From Pinus tabuliformis (lineage: Eukaryota; Streptophyta; Pinopsida; Pinales; Pinaceae): 64,000 nt of DNA. The notes under the pieces were generated by a model, which saw nothing but the letters and a program-made list of their open reading frames with translations, was not told where the DNA came from and made no database searches. Positions within the stretch are counted from its first letter, which is position 1; each line of letters opens with the position of its first letter. This document shows positions 12,061 to 21,542 of this stretch, in pieces. The stretch is from positions 1,668,125,385 through 1,668,189,384 of the forward strand of contig CM062816.1 of the NCBI GenBank assembly GCA_031772625.1, given 5' to 3'. The position numbers and the translations under genes are program-made.

Positions 12061-12984
12061 CTGGAATTAAACCCTAAACGATGAGTAGTGTTTGTAAGTT
12101 AAATGCCCCCACCCACCACAACATGTGGCAAGCTCCACTCGGCAGGTGTCGTACACCGGGGGCAGGTGTCCATGTGCCAAAAGCTGTTGTGAAGGGGAGG
12201 GCGCACAGGTAATGGTGTCCCTCCCCTATGTATTTATTTTTGAGTAAAAATGATATATATATATAATTTGAAAAAAATTATGAAAATATATATATTTTAT
12301 TTTTTTAGATGTAAATTTATAATTAAAAATAATTGCTATTTAATGTAGTAGTTTAATTTGTTGTCAAATCTTGATTTGTGGCTAAATCTTGATTTGTGCT
12401 ATTTAAACTATTTTTTTCATTGTGTATATGGATTCAACACCCTCAAAAATCCTTAGGGCACTTCGATTGATTTGTGCTATTTAAACTATTTTTTTCATTG
12501 TGTATATGGATTCAACACCCTCAAAAATCCCTAGGGCACTTCGATGGTGAAGAGTTCACTTGTCAAACTTGTGATTTCAATAGATCCTGACCAAATTCTA
12601 CACAAATCAAATCAGAAAATAAACCCGAAAACTTTCAAAAAAATCACACTTAAATACTACTAGGTTTTTAATTATTAAACTCCTCCATCATATAATATAA
12701 TATATATTATTAAATTTAAAAATATATTTAATAAAACAAAAATATGAAATATTTTTATTACTTAATAAATATTTTTTGTACATTTTATATGTTGTATGTA
12801 ATATTTTCATCCTTTACTAGGGAAAATAAAAAATAAAAATTATTTCCTTGATAATCTTCTCAAACTTCTAAATAACATCCGCTACCACAAGAACAAAAAT
12901 TTCTAGATTGCAGTACCCCACACTATTATTTTTCCATTGCAATATGTTTACTTTTTACATTAATTTAACCTGAGAATATGGGGA
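12061..12984. other. Non-coding stretch with one tandem duplication
   Basis: 12061-12230 is GC-richer with C and G runs (CACCGGGGGCAGGTGTC). From 12240 on it is strongly AT-rich with short AT repeats. A recent 78-bp tandem duplication is described separately. No gene seen. Confidence 0.6.
12391..12546. repeat. Recent 78-bp tandem duplication
   Basis: GATTTGTGCTATTTAAACTA starts at 12391 and again at 12469, and the two copies run through CCCTCAAAAATCC to ACTTCGAT. They are nearly identical over the whole unit (C/T in CCTTAGGG versus CCCTAGGG), which indicates a young event. Confidence 0.93.
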
Positions 12985-14325
12985 GGCGCACCTGGACCAA
13001 TCCATGGATCTACCTCATTCAAAGACGCTCTTAAAGGTAAATCTGTTGCATCAAGTAAATCTGAACATAATCTAAACATTCATGGGCCCTATATTGTGGA
13101 GCAGACAAAACAAATTCTGGCAATGACAATAGATCTAGCAGAGTCAACAAATCTTCACACAATCTTCCAATCTTGGGCACTTATATGTAGATTTAATGGT
13201 TTTTGGCCAAAACCTATGGATCTATTTCAATGGATTTTTACGACCTGGACACCAAACTGTGAGATCCATCTATGCTCCAAAGGCTTCTTCATAGTAAAAT
13301 TTGAATCATCAGAGATAAGAGATTATGTTATACAAGAGGGTCCATGGTTTTGGGGTAATGCATCACTATTTATTACCCCATGGTTCCCAGAATTCGATGC
13401 CAACTCAATGGTGGTCTCCATAATGTCAGTGTGGGTAAGATTTTATAATTTACTCCTTCATTTCTGGCATCCAAAAGTTTTAAAATGAATTGGTAACCTG
13501 TTGGGGATAAACATTAGGATGGATACATAAAGAACAAAATAAGCAATATATACTTTTGCCTGAATTTGTGTAGAGGTAGACCTTAGCAAAGGACTTCCGG
13601 ATCGCATTCTTTTGACACACAACAACCAGTGTTGGACTTAGTTCTTAGATTATCAGAATACGACATTCAGATATCGCTCTTGTCTACAAATTGGACATTT
13701 ACAAAATGCATGTCCTTTGACAAAGAAGGATCCTATTAAGAAAAAAAAACTACTCAAGAAGCCTAAGGGATGGCATTTCCCAACCCAACAACCTGATAAA
13801 TAATAGGAAGTGGATCCCATAACCGTGGATAACTCAAATCCTCAAGCTCCCCTACCAAGTGAAGGAATTAATAAGGAAGGAATGATGGCAGCAAGGTCAC
13901 ACAATCCAGAGGGAGAAGGAAATCTCGATCAAGTAATCCAGAAGGAGAAGGAAGTTAGAGGATCCAGACGTCCTTATTCCTCTAAGAGCTCGAACTCAGA
14001 TAAAGAACACTTGAGAAAAACAACAGACAACCAACTAATCATTGTAATGTCCGCTCCTGATCTAGGAGGACAACAAAAAATAGATAAGAAAAGGGGTAGA
14101 AAAGGGTGACTAAGCATTTTCTCTTAGCCCCATTTTTTCTCTCTGGTTGGTTTTGGCTTTGTGCCTGCTATTGACTTGCCATGTAATTTATATTTTTGTT
14201 TTTTGTTTTATTTTTTTGGCCATCAATCGAAAGGTTGATCTACTAGAATGCCTACAAGCATCTACAAAATGTAATTTTGTTCATTGAATTTTTGAATAAA
14301 ATTATGATTTTTCTTCAAAAAAATA
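12985..14325 (+). mobile_element. LINE remnant carrying ORF1 only
   Basis: An ORF1 relic of a plant L1-type LINE is followed, almost directly after its end, by a sequence typical of an element 3' end: GGCCATCAATCGAAAGGTTG (about 14219), an AATAAA signal (about 14295) and an A-rich tail (14317-14329). No endonuclease or reverse transcriptase frame lies between, although these normally occupy about 4 kb. This is either a large internal deletion or a propagated ORF1-only derivative. The family differs from the LINE at 21-28.6 kb. Confidence 0.7.
13003..14109 (+). pseudogene. LINE ORF1 (DUF4283 plus zinc knuckle), broken
   Basis: ORF1 proteins of plant L1-type LINEs bind element RNA. Frame 13096-13488 carries the DUF4283 domain, recognisable from FQWIFTTWTPNCEIHLCSKG, FFIVKF, EGPWFWGNASLFITPWFPEF and VWVRFYNLLLHFWHPKVL. 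Coding similarity extends upstream to about 13003 (GSTSFKDALKGKSV). After a stop at 13486, the domain end (KGLPDRILL, about 13590) and a zinc knuckle remnant (CLQIGHLQNACP, about 13690-13725) appear in shifted frames. The Ser/Lys-rich tail is open at 13810-14109 (DPITVDNSNPQAPLP to KKRGRKG). At least one stop and several frameshifts make it non-functional. Confidence 0.82.
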
Positions 14326-15117
14326 AATAACCAAATATCACAATACATAATGTTTACAACTAATTCTATGGTGGTTGAAATATATAATAGTGGAGAGATT
14401 GGTTGTTTGACAAAATGGCAAGCTTTGATGCCCAAAGTCAACCATCCTATAATGAATGGGTGAATGTTTTGGCATGGAAAAACATAGATAATCTCATTGT
14501 GCTCCACTTTCATCCAATTTTTATGAGCTCTAAGTACATACACATGTTAGTATGGAGTAAAGGGATTAAATATTATTTGGCCCATACAAGGAAATATGTT
14601 ACAAAGCAGAATAGCATTGTATTTGTTTGGAATTCAATATAGTGGAAGGAAAGCATTAACTTGCATATTTCTAGGAATTCATAGCAAACCATTTCACCCA
14701 TTTACATTGGATTTTCTATTGTTTAAATTGATTTAAATAGGAAATAACAATATTACACAAGGGCTTAGCATCTATTACCTATATTCTTGGTAATATCATT
14801 AGTTTTTCTGTATTCTTCATTTGCTTGAATGTTGTTTTTTTTCCTTTGAAGTTGTGTTGATTTATATTTTTTGTAATATCACTAGTTTTTTTTATTCTTC
14901 ATTTGCTCGAATGTTGCATCTTTTTAAAAAGTTTTGTTAATTTCATTTCATTAATTTTACAGAGAATTTTTTAAAATAGAGACATTATTGCTTTTGGAAC
15001 AAGTATTGAAAGATGTTTTTATAATGAAAATATTCATTATATTACTTATACAATCCATACGTGCTACGATATACACCTTTACTCCACCATTCATTTTGAT
15101 ATGAACTCCTCCATTTT
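14326..15117. other. Unassigned flank left of the plastid insertion
   Basis: AT-rich. A 79-codon frame at 14403-14642 (MASFDAQSQPSYNEWVNVLA...) has ordinary amino-acid composition but I do not recognise it. By plastid gene order, the sequence left of trnS could carry psb30/trnG, but I could not see either. The left edge of the plastid insertion is therefore unresolved. Confidence 0.5.
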
Positions 15118-15204
15118 GGAGAGATGGTTGAGTAGACCAAAATGGTGGATTATTAATACACAATATAGATCATTCGTACCAAGGGTTTACATCCCTCTCG
15201 CTCC
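15118..15204 (+). pseudogene. trnS-GCU: trnS-GCU, plastid-derived tRNA pseudogene
   Basis: Begins GGAGAGATGGTTGAGTAGAC (D-arm region) and ends CCAAGGGTTTACATCCCTCT followed by CGCTCC, matching the T-arm and acceptor of plastid tRNA-Ser(GCU). It has the long variable arm expected of a serine tRNA (87 bp in all). The anticodon arm is degraded to TGGTGGATTATTAATACA (normally GGATTGCTAATCC), with several G-to-A/C-to-T changes. The T-loop TTCGAAT is altered to TTTACAT. Not expected to be functional. Confidence 0.88.
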
Positions 15205-15291
15205 ATTCAGCCACTGTTGATATTGAAAATGAATAACCCCAAATATTTCTATAGAATGGAAAAGACCCATTAACCTAAATAATTTTTTTCA

Positions 15292-15403
15292 CTATTCTTT
15301 ACATCTAAGATTACATCCTGGATCATTTGATAGAAATCCAAATGATATAAAGAGAAACGAAAAATATCACTATTATGTAAACTAACAACTTAAGACTAAG
15401 CAT
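15292..15403 (-). pseudogene. psbI: psbI, plastid-derived pseudogene
   Basis: PsbI is a ~36-residue single-span subunit of photosystem II. Reading from ATG at 15403 on the minus strand gives MLSLKLLVYIIVIFFVSLYI, which matches the conserved PsbI N-terminus and membrane span. A one-base frameshift follows near 15330; in the shifted frame NDPGCNLRCKE and a stop (15292-15294) match the conserved C-terminus with substitutions. Its strand is opposite to trnS and trnQ, as in plastomes. Confidence 0.9.
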
Positions 15404-15834
15404 TATATAACCTCCAAAACCCTAATTGTAAGTACAATAGAGTAGATCATTAATCTTTGTATTGCATATGGATACTTGAATACCAAAGAATAATATGGTT
15501 GTTACAAATCATCAAATTATTTTTTTGAATCACATGTGAAAATCAATTCGAAAGAAGGAGATAAATTCTCTCTTAATGGTCTTTTTTCCTCTCATATTTT
15601 TTTGGGTCAACCAAATATTTATCAAATATTTATGAAAATATGTGAATAATCTTGATAGTATTAATACGTGACTAAATATCTCGATCGAAAGTGGGTGATA
15701 TGGTTGGATGTAATTGATGAAGGTGAGTGAAAAGACTTCTAACTGGGAGAAAATAAGGTATCTGAATCTTGTATCATTATGTGGAGAAAGGATAGAACTC
15801 TCAAAAAATACAAACAATGATACCAAAATTGGAT

Positions 15835-16005
15835 CAATGACAATGATTCAAATAGCTTGAACAAGAAAAAAGGGGATACTAATCAACATTACATTAACAA
15901 TTAAATCAGAAATCACATAAACCTTAGGTAATTTTCCAAAAAATGATTATTTGAATGACTAAAGTCATCATCGAACCAATCAAAGCTCTTTGACAAGTTT
16001 TATTG
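15835..16005 (-). pseudogene. psbK: psbK, plastid-derived pseudogene
   Basis: PsbK is a small membrane subunit of photosystem II. On the minus strand FFGKLPKVYVISDLIVNVML and then ISIPFFLVQAI followed by a stop match the mature PsbK pattern (FGKLPEAY, IVDVMP, PVFFFLLA). The upstream leader part is out of frame and poorly conserved, so the 16005 boundary is approximate. Position and strand between psbI and trnQ agree with plastid gene order. Confidence 0.8.
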
Positions 16006-16265
16006 GACTTGGGTTTGGAAGCGATTATTATTTCATACATACAATATTTTACCCAATCTAATAGAGAATGACGAATGAATGGATATTCTTGTCCCCTTTT
16101 TCTATTTTGTCCTATTATGTTCAATTCAATCACCTATTTTGTCAAAATATCCACAATTTTTTCTGCCCAATTGAGATATGATCTAATGAATCTTGATCCT
16201 AATGAGTTGACAAAAAGTTTGATATAATTATTCATTATTATATGAATGGGGAAATAGGATAGGAA

Positions 16266-16337
16266 TGGGGCATGGCCAAGTGGTAAGGTAGCATGTTTTG
16301 ATCCTATTATTCATAGGTTTGAATCCTTCCATCCTAG
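16266..16337 (+). pseudogene. trnQ-UUG: trnQ-UUG, plastid-derived tRNA pseudogene
   Basis: 72 bp with TGGCCAAGTGGTAAGG (D arm), TTTTGAT (anticodon loop containing UUG) and a T arm ending ATCCTTCCATCCTAG. Differences from the conserved plastid tRNA-Gln are nearly all G-to-A or C-to-T and disrupt the anticodon, T and acceptor stems. Almost unchanged length shows simple point decay after transfer to the nucleus. Confidence 0.92.
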
Positions 16338-16543
16338 AATTATTTCATTGGTTCCTATTTTCCCTTCCCTCACTCTTCCCTTACTTCCTTTGTACATGGC
16401 AAATGAATTGGAACTTTGTTTACTTTTTATCACAATTTCACTATACATATCATAAGGGAATGTGATTACAATTAGAAAGGGATAAAGAGATATCTCTGTG
16501 TGCAAGATGGGAATATGGATCGATTCGAGATAAGGTTCAATTT

Positions 16544-18066
16544 TTGAAGTTAACCCATTGGATGTATCTTGGCCCTCCTCATATTGGAACTATATGAGTA
16601 GTTAGTTTATTAAAAATGCTTATTCCATTATGCATGCTCCTATAAGAGATGATTATTTTAATGTAATGTGTTATATGTTAGAAAAAAAAATGTTTTTTAA
16701 CTTTGCAGCTACTAGTATAGTAGATCATCATGTACTAGCACATAGATCTCAAAAAAGAGTTGTGGATAATATTCTTTGAAAAGATGAGGAAGATCCTAAT
16801 CTCATCATATTAACACCTACATGTACCTCTAGTATCTTACAAGAGGATTTAAAAAACTTTGTGAATAGAGCATCCATAATCATTATTGCAACGTCATTTT
16901 TGTGGATGTGGATCATTACCAAGTGAATGAAATTCAAGCATAAGGTAGAACTTGGGAATAGGTAGTTCAATATTATTTGGAGAATTTCCATACATTGGAT
17001 CAATTCATAATAGATGCACCTTTTATAAATATAATTGGGATCCTTACTTTGGGCTTTTATAATCAACACAATTTTCATGAGCTGATACATTTATTAAGAG
17101 ATCTAGACATCAAAATAGCTCAAATAATTCTTGAAGAAGGATATGTATAAGATTTGAAAAAATTACCAAGAGCTTGATTCAATTTAATTCCTTATTATGA
17201 AGTGGTCTTAATGATGGAGATGTATTTGAATAAAAAATTTAGAATGCCTTATGTATTTACAACTCTTATGGGGGTTGTAGATAAGGATAAGTGCATCCAA
17301 CAAATAAAGAAATAACTTGATGCCTTGGTGACTCTATTTTATTAAGCAAAAGGGATGATTACAAAGCTTATATAGATGGAAAAATTTGATTGGTTTCCCA
17401 AGTTGTTTGGTTCTCAACATTTATTAGTTGTTAGAATTTTTAAGGGAAAGAAATAATCATTTTTGTTGTTGCAACTCATGTTGCTTCAAACATTAAGATA
17501 CTTGCTAGAGAGGGGAGTTTGTCTGAGTTTTATAAGTAATTATTGTAAACATGATGTTGATTGGTTCAAACATAAAATTAGTGATTTTTGTGATGAGATA
17601 ATTATCATAGATGATCATGCTAAAGTACGAGATATTGTCACTTGCGTGGAACTCTTTGCAATATTTAGTACTGAAATAGAAATCATATTAGTAAACATCT
17701 TAATATTCTCTATCTATTTATTTCCACACGAGCTCATATCCAAAATATTTCCTTGGGATATCAACCCTTCCCGGGTTAAGAAGGAATCAAATAGCTAATC
17801 CAATTTAAAACTCATTTTCTTTGGGTATGGAGGATCATCTTATAGATATTTTTTGTGGTAATGATATGAAAAAAATAATGGCTAAATCAGTATCCACAAT
17901 ATGTGTCCAATTTGAAATCCTGAAACTCAGATAGAATTAAATAATATCCCCCATTTGTTCAAGGATAAAGTAAAGATAAATATATATAAAAATTGCACGA
18001 AGAAAAGGCATTTTGAATGTTACTATTGAGGTAATGCACACATCTAAAGAATCATTAAGTACCTAA
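16544..18066 (+). pseudogene. chlB: chlB, plastid-derived pseudogene, near full length
   Basis: ChlB is a subunit of light-independent protochlorophyllide reductase. The 1523-bp relic covers essentially the whole gene. The start codon is degraded to TTG (KLTHWMYLGPPHIGT follows at about 16547). [19 protein letters not shown] is at about 16795-16850, a DVDHYQVNE segment at about 16903-16930, and [10 protein letters not shown] with the next conserved block [12 protein letters not shown] at about 17176-17255. SNYCKHDVDWFKHKISDFCD is at about 17537-17597, and the C-terminal KGILNVTIEVMHTSKESLST, partly shifted, ends in TAA (18064-18066). Many stops and several frameshifts are present. chlB is missing from angiosperm plastids, so it is the best taxonomic marker in the window. 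Confidence 0.93.
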
Positions 18067-18231
18067 TCAATATAAATTAATTTATTACATTGAATGTATT
18101 CTATACAAAAAGAGTGGATCCAATTCCATAACTATACTTATCATATCAATTGATTTAATTATTATTCATAATCACATCTTGATCATGATTTAAGTTCATG
18201 AAGGGATCTTAAAAACATCATCTGAAATGAT

Positions 18232-19140
18232 GTGGTAGAAAGGAACATGAAAATTTACACAATTTGTTTCGTGGATATGGATTATGACATCCAAAATTTC
18301 ATATTCAAATCAAACTCCCTTGGCTCAACATTATTCTTATTTTATTATATGAGATTCTTCGTATTCCTGTGGAATCATTATGTCTATGAATGTGAATCCA
18401 TTTTAGTTTCCCTTCTTAAACAATTCTCTCATTCACAATCATTGTCTCATGGAACTTTCCCTCAAAAACTCATTTTCATTGAAACATAAAACAAATGATC
18501 ATATTTTCTCATTGAAATTCACTGAAAAATTGTCTGGTTGTTGAAGGATCCTAACATTCAATATGTTAGATATGGAAAAAATCTACTATATCTATAAAGG
18601 GTACTTGTATCCTCACAAAAAATATAGATATGTTTTTCTAAATTTTTGGCAATATTATTTCCATCTTTGGTCCAAACCATATAGGGCATGTTCTCGTCAA
18701 TTATCCAAAAAATGTTCTTCTTCTCCAATTTATTTTTTGAGGGTTCTATGAAATACCTTTTTGTCGGGACCAAAATTCTAATGAATCATTCTTCCCAATA
18801 TTATTACCAATGGATTTTATCCAATAGTTATGATTGTATCAATAATTGGATTATTAGCCATAAAAAAATCACGTGACATATCAGGATGATAATTAGTAAA
18901 TTGTCTTGGACTATTATAATAGATGATGATATCCTTGATCGATTTAATCAAATTTGGAGAATTTTTTTCATTACTAAAATGGACCCTTTGGTTGAGATAG
19001 TTTATATTACATAAAGTATAAACTTTCGTTATCATGTGCTAAAATATTAGCATGTAAATATAAAAGTATGATACATGTAGTTCAACATAATTATGCCCAT
19101 AACTCTATAAATTTTCTTTTTAAAAAGAGAGAATTTGATT
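18232..19140 (+). pseudogene. matK: matK, plastid-derived pseudogene, 5' third missing
   Basis: MatK is the maturase encoded within the trnK intron. Recognisable blocks in order are [20 protein letters not shown] (about 18388-18447), [12 protein letters not shown] (about 18546-18580), FLAILFPSL and a shifted HLWSKPYR segment (about 18640-18690), [16 protein letters not shown] (about 18919-18966) and the reverse-transcriptase-like/domain X part [16 protein letters not shown] (about 19025-19072). Similarity starts around residue 165 of the usual ~500, so the first third is deleted. Frames shift several times and stops are frequent. Confidence 0.9.
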
Positions 19141-19448
19141 CCCCATCATTTTCATCAAAAGAAACATTTGTTCACGGAGAGAATGAATTTGAAATTAATA
19201 TATTCCCCAAATAAGTCCCCTATCCAATTCCCAGAAAATGATACAAGATCTAAAAATAAAAGAACTTATTTGACCAATGAAATGCTCTTTCTGTAAATGT
19301 CTTGATTTTGAATAATTTTTTATTTTTCCATTTGATAACTATAATACATTACATGGGGAAATCCACGTGTGATGAGAATTACAAGCACAATTTGGGGAGA
19401 GATTTCTCACTCTTAATGATAATGAAGGAGAATATCATCCACTCCATT

Positions 19449-19481
19449 TGACAAGCTCTGAGATCGAGTCCCATAACCCAA
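19449..19481 (+). pseudogene. trnK-UUU: trnK-UUU 3' exon remnant
   Basis: TGACAAGCTCTGAGATCGAG followed by TCCCATAACCCA matches the plastid trnK-UUU 3' exon (anticodon 3' stem, T arm with TTCGAGTCCC, acceptor) with several C-to-T/G-to-A changes. It lies downstream of matK on the same strand, as it should. The 5' exon is not present in the window. It is the right-most plastid feature I can recognise; psbA, the next gene in plastomes, was not seen. Confidence 0.75.
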
Positions 19482-21310
19482 ATCAAATTTCTAATAGGTA
19501 CCTCTATCCACTTATTCTAGTTATGGATCCAATCTCATCTTAAAGCTCACCCCAACTCCTTTCATTTACAGGTTTTAATGGCTCTAGTGAACATAGCCAA
19601 CATATAATGCTATTAATTTATGAGTGACCATGCTATGGAATCTTTAAAATTTGGGCTTCATGAAAACTATCTGTGAGCTTAAGTTAATCATTTAGATTTT
19701 GAGGATGATGCATGAATACTAGAATTTGTTGGAAATAATGTGGATGCTAAGGGAAACTGGTTATGATACGTCAAGCCTTCCAACATTCACATTTCATTGG
19801 CTATGTAATCATGAAAATGAATACTTTTGTTCCACAACTACCTCTTCTTCTTATTATTGTTGCCTCTAAAATTAGGTTGGGTAGGGATTGGTAAGACTAG
19901 AATATCATTTGATTTTGTAGTTATGTGTGTTGATCAAGTGATCATGAGGGCTTCCAAGTTTGTAAAGTCCTTTAAAGGCATACTCATTGTGGCAATGGCG
20001 ACGATGGAGAAATTAGTGAGGCCAAAGCCTCATAAGTATAAAAAAGGTAAGAGGGTAAAGGAAAGGATTAAGAATTGGTAATGAGAGATGGGAAATTTTT
20101 ATTATAAGAAAGGGAGGAGGAAAGGCATGATATTCACATTCAAACAACACATTTAATATCTCTCCAAGTTGTATTCAAATGTTATATTCAATTATTGTAA
20201 ATCATATAACCATGATTTCCAATGAAAAAACTAAATATGCATTATAATAATATTCAATAAGGAAACTTCCACCAAATTTTAGGTTTTCCCAACCCTTTCA
20301 TGAAATTGGAGCATGTCAAGTCCAAGTGTGGCCACATCCCTCATTATGAGGTAGCCACCTCGAGAAAGAGACATTCCCTCCTCTCCTTGATACTACATTA
20401 GAATTCAAAGATGACATGAGTAACTCACTTTCTCTTAGTTTCCATAGTCTACATAATTCTCAGATCAAATCTTGATAAAACATAGGGCATCTCTTTCTCT
20501 TTAGCTCCATCTCATAAATAAATGTCTTGATAAAACATAGGGCATCTCTTTCTCTTTAGCTCCATCTCATAAATAATTGTCAATTAGATATTGACTATGT
20601 TTATTTATCAACACCTTACATGATTCCTTTCATTAAATAGCTATACCACTTTCTTCTTTATTAAAATTCATAAGCACCTCACACTTCCTTCACCTTTGCA
20701 ATATTTCCGATGGATGGCCAATAATGAAGCCCCACCTAAACTAGGGTCTACACGTAACTTAAGGTTTCAATATTTAGTAACACATATGATGTTCCCCTTC
20801 CGGAGTGTTATGTCCTAATGTAATGGTTAAAGTGATGAGTGTTATTCATACACATTAAATAATGCAATTTGAAACAACATCCTTTGTGTTTAAATTTTAG
20901 TGGATTCCATATAAAATAAAGCATTTAACATAATATTAACACCACAAAATTATTCAAATTTATTGAATTTGAATTCGATATCATCCAATCTATGCAAAAT
21001 CAATTACAATGATAAATGTGGAAAACATGCTTAAGAGATATTCTAGTGGAATCCCCCGTGTTATACATTATTATTTGTTTTGTGTTGTTAATGCATCTCT
21101 CCCTCCCTTGAGAATTGTTGGATTGCAATAGTATGTAACTTATACAAAGTTTATCATTGTTCTTAAACTACCTTGTCTAAATTTATGCCTACAATTATTG
21201 CATTTTTTAGATTTTAATATATCTAGCCATTTTTATATAAAGTTTTATATATAATTATTGCATTTTTTAGAATTTAATATATCTAGCCATTTCTATATAA
21301 AATTTTATTT
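19482..21310. other. Non-coding, AT-rich, two short duplications
   Basis: No gene or transposon recognised. A 55-bp tandem duplication (CTTGATAAAACATAGGGCAT at 20471 and 20526) and a ~63-bp imperfect one (AATTATTGCATTTTTTAGA near 21190 and 21255) are present. An 84-codon frame at 19827-20081 with a Lys-rich end is not recognised and is probably chance. Confidence 0.6.
20471..20580. repeat. 55-bp tandem duplication
   Basis: CTTGATAAAACATAGGGCAT, then a TTCTCTTTAGCTCCATCTCA segment, occurs twice with a period of 55 bp and no visible difference over the unit. This indicates a young slippage or repair event. Confidence 0.93.
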
Positions 21311-21542
21311 TTCTTTTTTTTTTTCGGAGAGAAAAAAACTTAATATATTATATGAGGAATATAAAGTCTAAAAATTGCTGAGATACATCCGCTTGGTATG
21401 ATTCAGATCTGTATGCCACAATAGTCTCAAACAAAAAAAACCTATGATCTATAGAGAAAAACATAATGTCTATGAAGCCATCTGAAAATATCTGCTATCA
21501 AAATCTCTGTAAATGGTGTGGCTAACTTGCAAAAACAGAGCA

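Larger units (their letters stand above)
15118..19481. other. Nuclear plastid DNA insertion (NUPT), ~4.4 kb
   Basis: Seven plastid loci lie in one collinear block: trnS-GCU (+), psbI (-), psbK (-), trnQ-UUG (+), chlB (+), matK (+), trnK-UUU 3' exon (+). This is the order and strand pattern of gymnosperm-type plastomes read in the trnS-to-trnK direction. Every gene is broken, so this is not plastome sequence. Many changes are C-to-T or G-to-A relative to conserved tRNA positions, as expected from deamination of methylated nuclear DNA. About 1.3 kb (trnK 5' exon, 5' intron and first third of matK) is missing between chlB and matK. Confidence 0.93.

Noticed and set aside
14403-14642. Plastid or host gene of 79 codons
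   Set aside because: Composition looks protein-like, but I could match it to no plastid gene expected next to trnS nor to any known family.
15118-19481. Functional plastid genes or tRNAs
   Set aside because: Every gene has stops, frameshifts or stem-breaking changes, and the surroundings are nuclear retrotransposons.
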